Made by a program: the position numbers and the translations under genes. Shown in pieces: positions 17,452 through 26,748 of a DNA stretch of 64,000 bases. Under the pieces are notes generated by a model that did no database searches, was not told the origin of the DNA, and saw nothing but the letters and a program-made list of their open reading frames with translations. The first letter of the stretch is position 1. Each line of letters begins with the position of its first letter. Source of the DNA: Candidatus Nitrosotenuis aquarius (lineage in GTDB: Archaea > Thermoproteota > Nitrososphaeria > Nitrososphaerales > Nitrosopumilaceae); assembly GCF_002787055.1 (NCBI RefSeq), contig NZ_CP024808.1, positions 186,001-250,000 of the forward strand. Reading direction: 5' to 3'.

Positions 17452-19411
17452 TTTTCTTTTCCAACTCTACTTGAATTCGCCTCAGTCTGTCGCGACAGGC
17501 AATCGCATTCTCAAAGTCCAATTCTTCTGCATATTTTTTCATCTGGGTCTCTATTTCTATTATTTCACGCGACAGGTCGTGCTGGGTCTTGTTTTTGAGA
17601 TCATCAAGTGCTGCCACCTGCTCTGGAATGGACTTGATGATTGTCCGCGGCGTGATGTTGTGGATTTTGTTGTATTCTAGCTGTTTTGTGCGCCTTCTGG
17701 CCGTTTCTTCCATTGCCTGCTTCATGGACTTTGTGGTAGTGTCTGCATACATTATGACAGAGCCGTCTGCGTTTCTAGCAGCCCTGCCAAACGTCTGAAT
17801 CAAACTGGTAAAGTTGCGCAAAAAGCCCTCCTTGTCGGCATCAAGTATTGCAACTAGTGCCACTTCGGGAATGTCCAGGCCCTCTCGGAGCAGGTTAATT
17901 CCAACTAGGACATCAAAGTCGCCTAACCTCAGCTGGCGTATTAGTTCGGTTCTTTGCAGTCCTTCGATTTCAGAGTGCAGGTATCGCACGCGCACCTCTT
18001 TTTTTGCCAGATATTCTGCCAGGTCTTCTGCCATTCTTTTTGTCAGGGTGGTGACTAGGACGCGCTGATTTTTTTCAATGCGCTTTTTTATTTCAGATAT
18101 TAGGTCATCCATCTGGTTTTTTGTAGGCCTGACCTCTACTTGCGGGTCTACTAGTCCTGTTGGTCGAACCAGCTGTTCTACTATTTGGTATGATAGTTCT
18201 TTTTCATATGCAGATGGTGTTGCAGAAACAAAAATCGTATTTTTGATATATTTTTCAAATTCCTCGAATTTCAGCGGGCGATTGTCAAATGCGCTTGGCA
18301 ACCTAAATCCGTAATCAATTAGGGATTTTTTTCTGGTGTGGTCCCCGCCATACATTCCATGAAGCTGCGGAATTGTTACATGCGATTCATCTATTACTAG
18401 TAGATAGTCGTTGCCAAAAAAATCCAAAAGACAAAAGGCTTGCTGGCCTGGAGCCCTTCCATCAAAGTGGCGAGAATAATTCTCAATTCCGGAGCAATAG
18501 CCGAGCTCCTCGATCATCTCTAAATCAAACTTGGTTCGCATTTCCAGTCGCTGTTGCTCCAGCTCGTTTAATTCTGGCAGTCGCATTTTGAGTTCTTCTC
18601 GAATCGACTTTACTGCTCGGGCTCGTACATCATCTGCTATTAGATAGTGCTTTGCGGGAAAAATCTTGATTGAATTTGTCCTGCGCTTTTCTTTTAGGGA
18701 TACATTGTCCAGTATGGAGATTTTTTCAATCTCGTCGCCAAACATGGATATTCGAACTAAATCTTGGGAATATGCAGGAATCACATCCAGCGTGTCGCCT
18801 TTTACTCGGAAATTTCCAGGCGCAATCGTGGTGTCGTTGCGCTCGTATCGTGCGTTGACTAGGCGTCGAATCAGCTCACTTCTACTCATTTGCGCACCTG
18901 CCTTGATAGTGGTTGCCATCTCCTCCCAGTCTTTGGGATTACCTAAAGAATAGATGCATGACACTGTGGCTACTATAATGGTCGGCTCGCCAGACAAGAG
19001 CATGGCAGTTGCCTCTAGTCTCATTTTTTCAATTTTCTCGTTGATTTCGGTGTCTTTTTCGATGTATGTGTCGGTTTGCGCAATATAGCTTTCAGGCTGG
19101 TAATAGTCATAGTATGATACAAAATAGCCGACATTATTCTTTGGGAAAAACTGTTTTAGCTCTGAATATAGTTGTGCTGCAAGTGTCTTGTTGTGCGATA
19201 TTACAAGGGTGTTTTTGCCGGTTTTTGCAATTACGTTTGCAACCGTGAATGTCTTGCCCGAGCCGGTCACCCCAAGCAATGTCTGGACCTTGCCTTTTTG
19301 CACTCCCTGGACTAGTTTTTCTATTGCCTCTGGCTGGTCGCCTGTTGGCTCAAACTCTGATGATATTTGGTATGACTGTACCTGCAATAGGCAATGAAAA
19401 TTTAATTTCAA
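17441..19411 (-). CDS. uvrB: excinuclease ABC subunit B
   Basis: 656 residues. DEAD-like helicase that verifies damage and recruits UvrC. Walker A LLGVTGSGKTFTVANV, beta-hairpin region YYDYYQPESYIAQTDTYIEKD, DESHVTIPQLHGMYGGD, motif VI QTFGRAARNADG, and the C-terminal UVR contact segment ELDFENAIACRDRLRR are all present. The conserved part begins at residue 14 (YQISSEFEPTGDQPEA), so the ATG at 19411 gives a slightly long N terminus. First gene of the uvrBAC operon; the promoter should lie in 19412-19517. Confidence 0.96.
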   Translation of the reverse strand: MKLNFHCLLQVQSYQISSEFEPTGDQPEAIEKLVQGVQKGKVQTLLGVTGSGKTFTVANVIAKTGKNTLVISHNKTLAAQLYSELKQFFPKNNVGYFVSYYDYYQPESYIAQTDTYIEKDTEINEKIEKMRLEATAMLLSGEPTIIVATVSCIYSLGNPKDWEEMATTIKAGAQMSRSELIRRLVNARYERNDTTIAPGNFRVKGDTLDVIPAYSQDLVRISMFGDEIEKISILDNVSLKEKRRTNSIKIFPAKHYLIADDVRARAVKSIREELKMRLPELNELEQQRLEMRTKFDLEMIEELGYCSGIENYSRHFDGRAPGQQAFCLLDFFGNDYLLVIDESHVTIPQLHGMYGGDHTRKKSLIDYGFRLPSAFDNRPLKFEEFEKYIKNTIFVSATPSAYEKELSYQIVEQLVRPTGLVDPQVEVRPTKNQMDDLISEIKKRIEKNQRVLVTTLTKRMAEDLAEYLAKKEVRVRYLHSEIEGLQRTELIRQLRLGDFDVLVGINLLREGLDIPEVALVAILDADKEGFLRNFTSLIQTFGRAARNADGSVIMYADTTTKSMKQAMEETARRRTKQLEYNKIHNITPRTIIKSIPEQVAALDDLKNKTQHDLSREIIEIETQMKKYAEELDFENAIACRDRLRRIQVELEKKNAR

Positions 19412-19517
19412 ATTTAAAGGATGGGTGATTGTATTATCGTAGATTACCTAGTGGTAAGTAGCTCACTGATAATTCATACGTGTCTCTTTTAAGCTAATTT
19501 GCAAAGTCAAGCTTTGG

Positions 19518-20174
19518 TTGCAAGGCTCATTTAACACGCACTTGATCGCATTGTGTAGTATTGCGTTTGTTGTGGTGTCTGCATTTTTGATTTTCGATCT
19601 TGACGAGAAATTTTACCCAAAACCAACAGGACATGCGGCAAGCATTGACTATACTGAGACGCCAAACCCGACTATGATCCATGAGTCAGTTGCAGAATCC
19701 TCACTTGCATTAGAGCCTACTCCCACAATACAAAAATCAATGCCAAAATCTGTGCCGAAAATCCAAATCGAGCCTAAATCACGCCTAGCAGAACTAGAAC
19801 AAAAACAGTTCCAGCTTAATCTGAGCGGCGAGGCATTTGTTTCTGGCATGCTCAAAAAGGCAAACCTGCTACTAAAGCTAGAGCCAATTCAGGGAACAGG
19901 CCTAAAACAGTTCAAGGTAGTCGAGTCTCGACTGATCCTAGATGGCACCGGCGTTGCAATTGTATCGACTGGTGCAACCATTAATGACACTGTATTGACG
20001 CTGGACTTTACCGCAAACAATGTTGGACCATTTTCAATTTCCGTCACACTGGATAATAATATACTAGATGATGCAAACAACAAGCAAACCGTAACAATGA
20101 AGGACCAGAATTTCTATTTGGTCAAAAAGGAAATGCCGTACAGATTAAACCTAATGGGTACGCTGAGCAGCTAA
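19518..20174 (+). CDS. secreted or membrane-anchored hypothetical protein, 218 aa
   Basis: A TTG start gives an N-terminal hydrophobic helix (residues 8-27, LIALCSIAFVVVSAFLIF) without an obvious cleavage site, then a Pro/Ser/Thr-rich spacer and a beta-rich domain with LNLSGEAFVSGMLKKANLLLK and NNVGPFSISVTLDNN. Topology suggests a signal-anchored extracytoplasmic protein. No family recognised. Divergent from uvrB. Confidence 0.6.
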   Translation: MQGSFNTHLIALCSIAFVVVSAFLIFDLDEKFYPKPTGHAASIDYTETPNPTMIHESVAESSLALEPTPTIQKSMPKSVPKIQIEPKSRLAELEQKQFQLNLSGEAFVSGMLKKANLLLKLEPIQGTGLKQFKVVESRLILDGTGVAIVSTGATINDTVLTLDFTANNVGPFSISVTLDNNILDDANNKQTVTMKDQNFYLVKKEMPYRLNLMGTLSS

Positions 20175-20175
20175 G

Positions 20176-20808
20176 CTACCAGAGCGGCTCGTCTACCATC
20201 TTGACGTCGTTGTCTATTATCTCGAAGCCCATTATCTGCAACGCCTGCCTTGCAAGTGGGCTGTTTTTCTCTAAAATCTTTCTTGCCAGCTGAATTCTAG
20301 TGGACTTGTCCATGTGCTGGCCTATCTTGTATTTTCCTCGCATTGTCTTTGGCGTTACCTTGATGATTGCGACTTCGTCCACTACGTGCATTTCAGGCGT
20401 TAGCCTTTCATAGCCTCCCTCTGGCTGGTATTTTTCCATTAATGCATTGAGTGCCATTGCCTTTTCTGACCTGTCTTGTATTATTGATACGATTCCCTTT
20501 ATTACCACACTGATGTAAAGCGTGTCTGCCTGCGATGCGTCAGTGGGTGAGCTAAAGTATGATGGCAAAAACTCTACTTCTCTATCGACTTCAAAGCCCA
20601 CCTTTGGGTTTGCGCGAATGTTGTCAAGCTTTTCCCCTCTTGTGTGGGAGTGCATGTATATTGCGCCGTTTACAAAGGCAAAATTCATCGGTATTATCTG
20701 CGGAAAACCCTCTTTGTCTAGTGAGGCAATCCTTCCTACGTGCTCTGAGTTGAGAAATTCAGCTATTTTTTGGGGTGATTTTATCTCCAGCCTGCCTAGT
20801 AGCTGCAT
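20176..20808 (-). CDS. pyridoxamine 5'-phosphate oxidase-like FMN-binding protein
   Basis: 210 residues. The split-barrel flavin fold is recognisable: VGRIASLDKEGFPQIIPMNF, GAIYMHSHTRGEKLDNI, NPKVGFEVDREVEFLPS and VVIKGIVSIIQD. Members bind FMN, F420 or haem; the substrate here is unknown. The final 50 residues form an added helical tail. It converges on the gene at 19518 with one base between the ends. Confidence 0.82.
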   Translation of the reverse strand: MQLLGRLEIKSPQKIAEFLNSEHVGRIASLDKEGFPQIIPMNFAFVNGAIYMHSHTRGEKLDNIRANPKVGFEVDREVEFLPSYFSSPTDASQADTLYISVVIKGIVSIIQDRSEKAMALNALMEKYQPEGGYERLTPEMHVVDEVAIIKVTPKTMRGKYKIGQHMDKSTRIQLARKILEKNSPLARQALQIMGFEIIDNDVKMVDEPLW

Positions 20809-20853
20809 ACTGCAAATTATACTGCACTGATAATAAATTCAACCGAACTTGCT

Positions 20854-20915
20854 GCTTGGGATTTTTGCTCCCAAGCACTTGGGTACAGGTATGGCTTAGG
20901 GTCCATGTGCCCTAA
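20854..20915. other. tandem hairpins in intergenic region
   Basis: The 162-base gap 20809-20970 contains GCTTGGGA-TTTTTGC-TCCCAAGC (20854-20876, perfect eight-base-pair stem) and TTAGGG-TCCATGTG-CCCTAA (20896-20915, perfect six). Two adjacent perfect stems suggest a small RNA or a processed leader; strand is uncertain. On the minus strand the region lies between two co-directional genes. Confidence 0.4.
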
Positions 20916-20970
20916 TTGTTGTGATTATGCAATTTTACAATAAAACCATTACGCATGATTTGTCAGTATG

Positions 20971-21381
20971 CTATGTAGTTGTCCACTCATATATGGAAAA
21001 GGACAACCCTTCGTCTTTTTCGGATTCAACTAGCTTTTTCTCTAGTGTTGTCTTGTATATTGTAGAATCATCCTTTATGATGTCTAGGCCTGCCTCTACT
21101 TCCTTGCCTGATGCCATTATTGGTGATAATACTGCAAGCAGAACATTAGATAGTGAGTGTGTGTCTTTTTTTGCGTGCACGGAATCCTTTTTGACATAAA
21201 ATGTAACGCTTATGGATAGTGGCTTTGATTCTATTCTTTTTTTGACTGCATCAATGTTTTTGCCTAGCTTGGTTTCTATTGCCTCTTTGATTTTCTTTTT
21301 ATCCTCTTTGACGTTTTTGCCTGCCGTTGCGGGAATGAATCCTCGAACCGAAATGTTTTGCAGCAAAATGTCTCCCTTCAT
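20971..21381 (-). CDS. hypothetical protein, possible RusA-like fold
   Basis: 136 residues. The order is an N-terminal strand, KKIKEAIETKLGK helix, SISVTFYVKKDSVHAKK, DTHSLSNVLLAVLSP, then IIKDDSTIYKTTLEKK and a last strand. This resembles RusA-type Holliday-junction resolvases (DxDNLxK helix followed by a DD strand), but the helix reads DTHSLSN, so the active site is only partly conserved. The assignment is tentative; an unrelated alpha/beta protein is possible. Confidence 0.5.
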   Translation of the reverse strand: MKGDILLQNISVRGFIPATAGKNVKEDKKKIKEAIETKLGKNIDAVKKRIESKPLSISVTFYVKKDSVHAKKDTHSLSNVLLAVLSPIMASGKEVEAGLDIIKDDSTIYKTTLEKKLVESEKDEGLSFSIYEWTTT

Positions 21382-21452
21382 GGTATTGGATGAAAAAATT
21401 CTTAATTTAAGCTAGGCCTGCAAAGAAAATCTGGCCTGCTAGCTTGCACTTT

Positions 21453-21965
21453 TCATTCAAATTTGATCGGGCGGTGCCCAAAGTGCATAATGGTCTCATT
21501 TGCACCATCTAGCAGTTTTGACAAGCCCAGTGCTTTGTCCTGGTTTTCTGCAATGTTTTTCTTAAGCACATTGAGATAGTGGATGTTTTGCTTGAGCAGC
21601 TTTCTGCGCTTGTTTTTTGATAATTCTGATTCTTTTATCACCTTGAGGTTGGCAGAAATCTCGCATAATTTGATTAGGACTGATTCCCAAGGCGCTTGCT
21701 GTATCTGCTCTACATAGGACTCTTCCTGCTTTTTCTTTGGTTGGGTAGTATCCCGCATGATGCTAGTTGCCATGACTGCGACGTCGCGCCCAAAGCGCTC
21801 AAATAATTCATCAAAGGTTGATTTTGTCTGTGACAAGATGGCCGAGCACAGAATCTGTTCATGTGTTATTCCAATTGACTTTAACCTAAAGACTACTCCC
21901 ATGCAAAATGGTATGTCTGCTCCCTTACCGCGAGCATAGGCCTCACACTCGTCCAGAGTCGCCAT
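21453..21965 (-). CDS. degenerate RelA/SpoT-type HD-domain protein
   Basis: 170 residues. The helical layout follows the HD hydrolase domain of RelA/SpoT: ARGKGADIPFCMGVVFRLKS, then LCSAILSQTKSTFDELFERFG, AVMATSIMRDTTQPKK, and APWESVLIKLCEISANLKVI. Where active enzymes have LHDVVEDT and KLADRLHN this protein has LSQTKSTF and KLCEISAN, so the metal-binding His-Asp pair and the later Asp are lost. It is probably a non-catalytic binding protein. Nine bases separate it from the oxidoreductase at 21975, suggesting an operon. Confidence 0.6.
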   Translation of the reverse strand: MATLDECEAYARGKGADIPFCMGVVFRLKSIGITHEQILCSAILSQTKSTFDELFERFGRDVAVMATSIMRDTTQPKKKQEESYVEQIQQAPWESVLIKLCEISANLKVIKESELSKNKRRKLLKQNIHYLNVLKKNIAENQDKALGLSKLLDGANETIMHFGHRPIKFE

Positions 21966-21974
21966 TGAGGAAAA

Positions 21975-23060
21975 TTATCGTGTGTTGCCTTTGAGGTGTG
22001 GCATTACTTTGGATGCAAACTTGTCAATTGATCCAAAATAGTTAGAGCCCCAGAACCTGATGACAAAATGGTTGACGCCTGCCTTCATGAATCTCTCAAA
22101 CACTGGGATTACATCGTCTGGTGTTCCTACCGCAACAGAAGAGCGTGCGATTGCGTCTGGGATTGTGGTTGCACCCTCTCTCATCTTTACAATCCAGTCC
22201 TGGTTTGACATCGAGTATTCTGTGAAATATTTCTTAAAATCAAACCCCTCGATTGACTTTAGGTTGTGTACACGCAACACCTCTGGCTTGAATAATGATA
22301 CCTTGACTGCCTCTTTCATCTTTGCCCAGGATTCTTCTGCGTCTTCTGAGAAGTACACGTCTATGTCCAAAGCATATTGAAAGTTTTCCTGCTCTTCTTT
22401 GGTGCGGTTGTTTTCCTTCATTGATTTTCTAATTGTTGCAGCATGGTCTTCAAACAATTCCGGTGTGTATCCGATTGGCAGCCATCCGTCACCGTATTTT
22501 CCAGTCATTTGTAATGTTCGCTGTCCGCCAGCTGCCATGTATGTCGGTGGATGTGGCTTGCGAATCGGCTTTGCCTGCAAGCACGCGTCTGTTAGCTGAT
22601 AATATTTTCCATTAAAGTTTACAGTGTGTTCTGGTGATGATTGGTATAGCAATTTGATTACCTGGAGCTGTTCTTCCCATTTTGAGACCGGGTTGTCAAA
22701 TGGAATGTTGAATTCCTTTAGGTTTTGTGCCTCGCCCGCACCAATTCCAAGCGTTCCTCTTCCTTTTGAAATTCTGTCCAGTGTTATGGATGCAAGTGCA
22801 ATGTTTGATGGATGGCGTCGAATCGCATCTGTGACACATGTTCCAAGTTCTACATTTTGTGTAGTAGCTGCAATCGCAGATAGCATGACCCATGGATCCA
22901 GCACCGTTGCCTTTGTCCACTGCGGGACATTAGAGTGATCCATGTACCAAATGGAATCATAGCCTACTCTGTCTGCAAGCAAGCATGCTGTGAGAATCTG
23001 GTCTTCTGAAAAGCCGGCCCTTGCGACGTTTAGCCCGTTTTGAATTCCAAACTTTAGCAT
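21975..23060 (-). CDS. LLM-class flavin- or F420-dependent oxidoreductase
   Basis: 361 residues of the luciferase-like TIM barrel. FGIQNGLNVARAGFSEDQIL, YDSIWYMDHSNVPQW, VELGTCVTDAIRRHPSNIA, RGTLGIGAGEAQNLKEFNI and MAAGGQRTLQMTGKYGDGW are typical of F420-dependent dehydrogenases and methylenetetrahydromethanopterin reductase relatives. Ammonia-oxidising archaea make F420, so F420 is the likely cofactor, but the substrate is unknown. It leads a possible two-gene operon with the HD-like protein downstream. Confidence 0.85.
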   Translation of the reverse strand: MLKFGIQNGLNVARAGFSEDQILTACLLADRVGYDSIWYMDHSNVPQWTKATVLDPWVMLSAIAATTQNVELGTCVTDAIRRHPSNIALASITLDRISKGRGTLGIGAGEAQNLKEFNIPFDNPVSKWEEQLQVIKLLYQSSPEHTVNFNGKYYQLTDACLQAKPIRKPHPPTYMAAGGQRTLQMTGKYGDGWLPIGYTPELFEDHAATIRKSMKENNRTKEEQENFQYALDIDVYFSEDAEESWAKMKEAVKVSLFKPEVLRVHNLKSIEGFDFKKYFTEYSMSNQDWIVKMREGATTIPDAIARSSVAVGTPDDVIPVFERFMKAGVNHFVIRFWGSNYFGSIDKFASKVMPHLKGNTR

Positions 23061-23146
23061 CTTTTTTTGTGATCAGATTTGACCTATTTAAGTTTAGTAA
23101 ACGCCGGCGAAATTCGTGTACAAAATTAAAAGAGAAAATGAAAATT

Positions 23147-24091
23147 TTACAGCTTGCCGTCGACGATATCCTGTAGACACTGGATGACATCTTGTTTTGT
23201 CACCGGTCTTGGGTTTGGATCCAGATGGCCCTTGTCTGTCATGACTACATCCGCTGCCTGGTCTAGTGGTGCCTTGAGCGTCATTCTGTCGAATTTTAGC
23301 TTTTCAATTACTTCTTTGAACTGCTCGTAGAAAATCGACTTGTTGAACTTGTGTGCTACAGTTGTGCATGATGACAATGAATATCCATGTGCTACACCCT
23401 CATTTGAGAAGACATAGGATAGTGCGTGACCCAGTGTCGTGGAGCAGTTGCCAAATCCGATGCCTGATAGCATTGAACCATATGGATAGTTTTCCGGCTT
23501 GTCGTTCATTATTGCGTCATACAATACTTCAAATGCCTGCTTGCACATTGTTCTTGTGAACTCGTTGCCCAGCTTGGAATCGTATCCTTCAGTTGCCTGG
23601 GCACATGCGTCACAGACAGAGTTTTTGACTATTTGCTCTGGTGTTCCTTCCATAAAGTATGAATCTACAATTGCCCTGTCTGCTAGGAATCTGTCCTCGC
23701 GGAGCAGTTTTTTCTTGCCGTCGAATTTTAGGACGCAGTATGTGGTCATCTCTGCTCCAGTTCCAAATGTTGTTGGGATGAGTGTTTTTTCCAGTTTCAT
23801 TTCCGCTCCTGCATATTTTGCAACATCTAGTGAGCTTCCGCCACCCAATCCGATTATACAAGATGGATTCTTTGGCTTGAATTCTGCAATTACGTTTTGT
23901 ACGGTTTCGATTGATGGTTCTGGTTCTACTTTGTCATATAACATGTAATCTTTGATGCCCATTCTGCCTAGCCACTTTTGTGATATTGGTGGTGGGGCAG
24001 TTGTGATTACTAGAGCATTTTTTTGATATTCTGATTGAGATAATGCGTCTTTGCCGAAATTGATTATTTTTGGAATTTTTACTGTGTGCAT
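23147..24091 (-). CDS. iron-containing alcohol dehydrogenase
   Basis: 314 residues. The nucleotide-binding GLGGGSSLDVAKYAG, the TTFGTGAEMTTYCVL motif, and metal ligands in VCDACAQATEGYDS and GHALSYVFSNEGVAHGYS define the Fe-dependent dehydrogenase family. In ammonia-oxidising archaea one such enzyme reduces succinic or malonic semialdehyde in the 3-hydroxypropionate/4-hydroxybutyrate carbon-fixation cycle; this gene is a reasonable candidate, by inference only. Glycerol-1-phosphate dehydrogenase is a less likely alternative. Confidence 0.85.
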   Translation of the reverse strand: MHTVKIPKIINFGKDALSQSEYQKNALVITTAPPPISQKWLGRMGIKDYMLYDKVEPEPSIETVQNVIAEFKPKNPSCIIGLGGGSSLDVAKYAGAEMKLEKTLIPTTFGTGAEMTTYCVLKFDGKKKLLREDRFLADRAIVDSYFMEGTPEQIVKNSVCDACAQATEGYDSKLGNEFTRTMCKQAFEVLYDAIMNDKPENYPYGSMLSGIGFGNCSTTLGHALSYVFSNEGVAHGYSLSSCTTVAHKFNKSIFYEQFKEVIEKLKFDRMTLKAPLDQAADVVMTDKGHLDPNPRPVTKQDVIQCLQDIVDGKL

Positions 24092-24116
24092 GTTTTGGTG
24101 GTTGTAATTTGGGTAC

Positions 24117-24968
24117 TTATACCTTACAGGATGAAATCAGCTCGCCGATCATTCGCGATGCCAAGTGTGACGTGACATCGTTTAGGTCATGTGATGGGCA
24201 GACTTCCATGATATCAAGGCCTATGATTCCTCTCTGGGCCAGTTTTTTTACGCAATACATGGCGTCTGTGGACTGGATTCCTAGGGGCACTGGCACTGAT
24301 ACTCCTGGCGCAAATGACGAGTCAAGGCAGTCCATGTCAAATGACACATAGACATTTTCTTTTACGGTATCCAAAATGGTCTTGGCTGCCGACTTTATGC
24401 CTGATTCTATTATATCAAATGGGGTGATTACCCGGAGTCTGTGCTTTTTGATGTTGTCTAGTTCTTCTTGCTCGGGGCTGCGGATTCCTATCTGGATGCT
24501 GGACTTGATATCGATATAGTCCAGACAGTCGGTGATTACCGAACCATAATAGTTTCTGGTGTGCGATACAAAGTCAGGATGGGCATCAAAATACACTAGT
24601 GAGATTTTGCCATGCTTTTTTGCCATGGCTTTGATAATATGGGTGGTGTTGGAGTGGTCTCCGCCAATGGATATTGGCAGTTTTTTTGCGGCAAGAATTT
24701 TTGCCATGGTTGTTTCAATCTGCCGTCTTTTGATGTTGCCGTAGTCGTGGACGCGCGCTTGCCCTATTCCAAGTGTTGGCTGGGCCAAGCACAGCAATTT
24801 TTTTTCCGCATAGACGTCATTAGAATTTGAAATCTTTCTGATGTGATCTGGTGCGGCAGATGATCCTGCAAATATTGCGTGCGATCCCGTCTCGTCTGGA
24901 ATGCCAACTATAACAATATCAGAGTCATCATAGGACGAGTTTGCCCAGCAGATCTGTTTTTTATTCAA
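24117..24968 (-). CDS. speB: agmatinase/arginase-family ureohydrolase
   Basis: 283 residues. Binuclear manganese ligands are visible in SIGGDHSNTTHI, YFDAHPDF and SFDMDCLDSSFAPG, and the C-terminal GLDIMEVCPSHD. Agmatinase, which makes putrescine, is the likely role because an aminopropyltransferase gene is also in the window; guanidinobutyrase or arginase activity cannot be excluded. Stands 25 bases from the iron dehydrogenase on the same strand. Confidence 0.88.
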   Translation of the reverse strand: MNKKQICWANSSYDDSDIVIVGIPDETGSHAIFAGSSAAPDHIRKISNSNDVYAEKKLLCLAQPTLGIGQARVHDYGNIKRRQIETTMAKILAAKKLPISIGGDHSNTTHIIKAMAKKHGKISLVYFDAHPDFVSHTRNYYGSVITDCLDYIDIKSSIQIGIRSPEQEELDNIKKHRLRVITPFDIIESGIKSAAKTILDTVKENVYVSFDMDCLDSSFAPGVSVPVPLGIQSTDAMYCVKKLAQRGIIGLDIMEVCPSHDLNDVTSHLASRMIGELISSCKV

Positions 24969-25070
24969 TGAGGTAGCTTGGCTACCATGCGAAGAGAAGA
25001 TAACTCTTTCTACTAATCTTGGATGTGACTAGTGCTAATCTAATAAGCAAGGCAGGACTCAAATCATTCA

Positions 25071-26303
25071 TTGAGTGATGTGCGCAAAATTCTTGATGCC
25101 GGACTAGGTGCTGCAAGGCCTGCAACGTATATTAAAAAATACATTACACAAAACAGGCTTGTCTGCTCTGGCAAATCGTATCATACATCACAATATGATA
25201 AAATCTGGCTTGTCGCAATGGGCAAGGCAGCAGATGCAATGGCCAAGGCCGCACATAATATTTTACACGCAGACGGCGGAGTCATTGTGATTCCAAAAAA
25301 CACCGGGCCTGCATTTTACAATAAAAAATTTCGAGTCATCCGCGCAGGACATCCAACGCCTAACCAAAACTCGGTCCTTGCCGCAAAAAAGATCATAACA
25401 CTATTGCAAAATGCGGGCAAAGACGACCTGGTTGTGTTTTTGGTATCTGGGGGCGCATCTGCTCTGGTCTGTGCGCCTGCGGGAATTACACTGCAACAAA
25501 AAATCAAGACCACAAAAATACTGCTGGAATCGGGCGCCTCTATATCGGAAATTAACGCAATCCGCAAGCACCTCTCAGGCGTAAAAGGGGGTAAAATCCT
25601 AGAAAATCTCCACTGCGACGCATTATCCTATGTAATGTCGGATGTGGTGGGAAACGACTTGGGCGCAATTGCATCTGGAATGACATATTGCGATAAGACG
25701 ACATTTTCTGACTGTATTGGTATAGTATCAAAGTACAAGCTGGGCAAAAAGATGCCAAAGCCGGTTCTATCCAGACTGTGTCGTGGCGCGCAAGGCAAAA
25801 TAGCCGAGACTCCAAAAAAGCCAAAAATCCCAAACCAGATAATTGCGTCAAATTCCGACTGTCTTGGTATAATGTCGAAAAAGGCAAAATCACTTGGCTA
25901 TTCTGTGGTGCAGTATGGTGCTGTGACAGGAGATGTTGCACTGGCTGCGCAAAAAATTCTCAAAAAATTCCAAACTGCAAAAAAATCATGCCTTGTCTTT
26001 GGCGGGGAGACCACTGTACAAGTGCGCGGCAGGGGAAAAGGGGGGCGCAACCAGGAGCTTGTACTAAATATAATTCCAAAGTTGCCTGCAAACACAACTG
26101 TCGCATCGATTGGAACTGACGGAATTGATGGCAACACGGAATATGCCGGCGCAATCTTTGATCATGCAGTTGATTATGATGTTGTAAAGCCATACTTGCA
26201 AAACAATGATTCCAATTCGTTTTTTAGAAAATTTGGCGGCCTGATAAGGACTGGGCCCACCCACACAAACCTGCAAGACATTGGAATAATTCTACAACAT
26301 TGA
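25071..26303 (+). CDS. glycerate 2-kinase (MOFRL family)
   Basis: 410 residues from TTG 25071 (GTG 25080 is an alternative). Phosphorylates D-glycerate to 2-phosphoglycerate. N-terminal domain: WLVAMGKAADAMAKAAHN, AGHPTPNQNSVLAAKK, FLVSGGASALVCAP, SEINAIRKHLSGVKGG and YVMSDVVGNDLGAIASG. C-terminal MOFRL domain: FGGETTVQVRGRGKGGRNQE and SIGTDGIDGNTEYAGAI. All family landmarks are present. Divergent from the agmatinase gene; its end overlaps the next gene by 12 bases. Confidence 0.92.
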   Translation: MSDVRKILDAGLGAARPATYIKKYITQNRLVCSGKSYHTSQYDKIWLVAMGKAADAMAKAAHNILHADGGVIVIPKNTGPAFYNKKFRVIRAGHPTPNQNSVLAAKKIITLLQNAGKDDLVVFLVSGGASALVCAPAGITLQQKIKTTKILLESGASISEINAIRKHLSGVKGGKILENLHCDALSYVMSDVVGNDLGAIASGMTYCDKTTFSDCIGIVSKYKLGKKMPKPVLSRLCRGAQGKIAETPKKPKIPNQIIASNSDCLGIMSKKAKSLGYSVVQYGAVTGDVALAAQKILKKFQTAKKSCLVFGGETTVQVRGRGKGGRNQELVLNIIPKLPANTTVASIGTDGIDGNTEYAGAIFDHAVDYDVVKPYLQNNDSNSFFRKFGGLIRTGPTHTNLQDIGIILQH

Positions 26304-26678
26304 TGAGCTGATATTGTCTTGGCTTGATATCTTGGAGTACTGGTAGATTAGGCCGCGTTGTTCCGCTAATTGATTGATGAATCTTTTTTTGCCTTCTATT
26401 AGCGGGTCTTGAGATTTTTGGTCACTGGATAAATGTTTGATCATCTCGTCCGAGTCCAGCTGAATTTTTATCGTGTCGCCATTTTTTATTATGAAAACGC
26501 CGATTCCCCAAAAAATCCCTACGTGCAGCGCGATGTATTTTGATTGCAGGTCAGTTACTTTATCCAGGTAAATGTCGGCATGATCTCGGAACTGATCAAC
26601 TGTGGTACTGTCAGTCTGAATGGTCCAGCAAATTCTCTTTGCATTTCCGTCGCAAAAAATATTGTGAATCATAGTCAA
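26292..26678 (-). CDS. hypothetical protein, 128 aa, possible RNase H-like fold
   Basis: The N terminus MTMIHNIFCDGNAKRICW followed by alternating strands and helices (KYIALHVGIFWGIGVFIIKNGDTIKIQLD) could be a small nuclease-like alpha/beta fold, but catalytic residues are not convincing. ATG at 26678 or 26672. It converges on glycerate kinase with a 12-base overlap. Not recognised. Confidence 0.55.
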   Translation of the reverse strand: MTMIHNIFCDGNAKRICWTIQTDSTTVDQFRDHADIYLDKVTDLQSKYIALHVGIFWGIGVFIIKNGDTIKIQLDSDEMIKHLSSDQKSQDPLIEGKKRFINQLAEQRGLIYQYSKISSQDNISSSML

Positions 26679-26748
26679 CCAAAAAGGCGTTTTTTGTCTA
26701 TATAATTTGAATTCAGGTCTGAATAGTCAAGTGCAAAACCATACCGTA

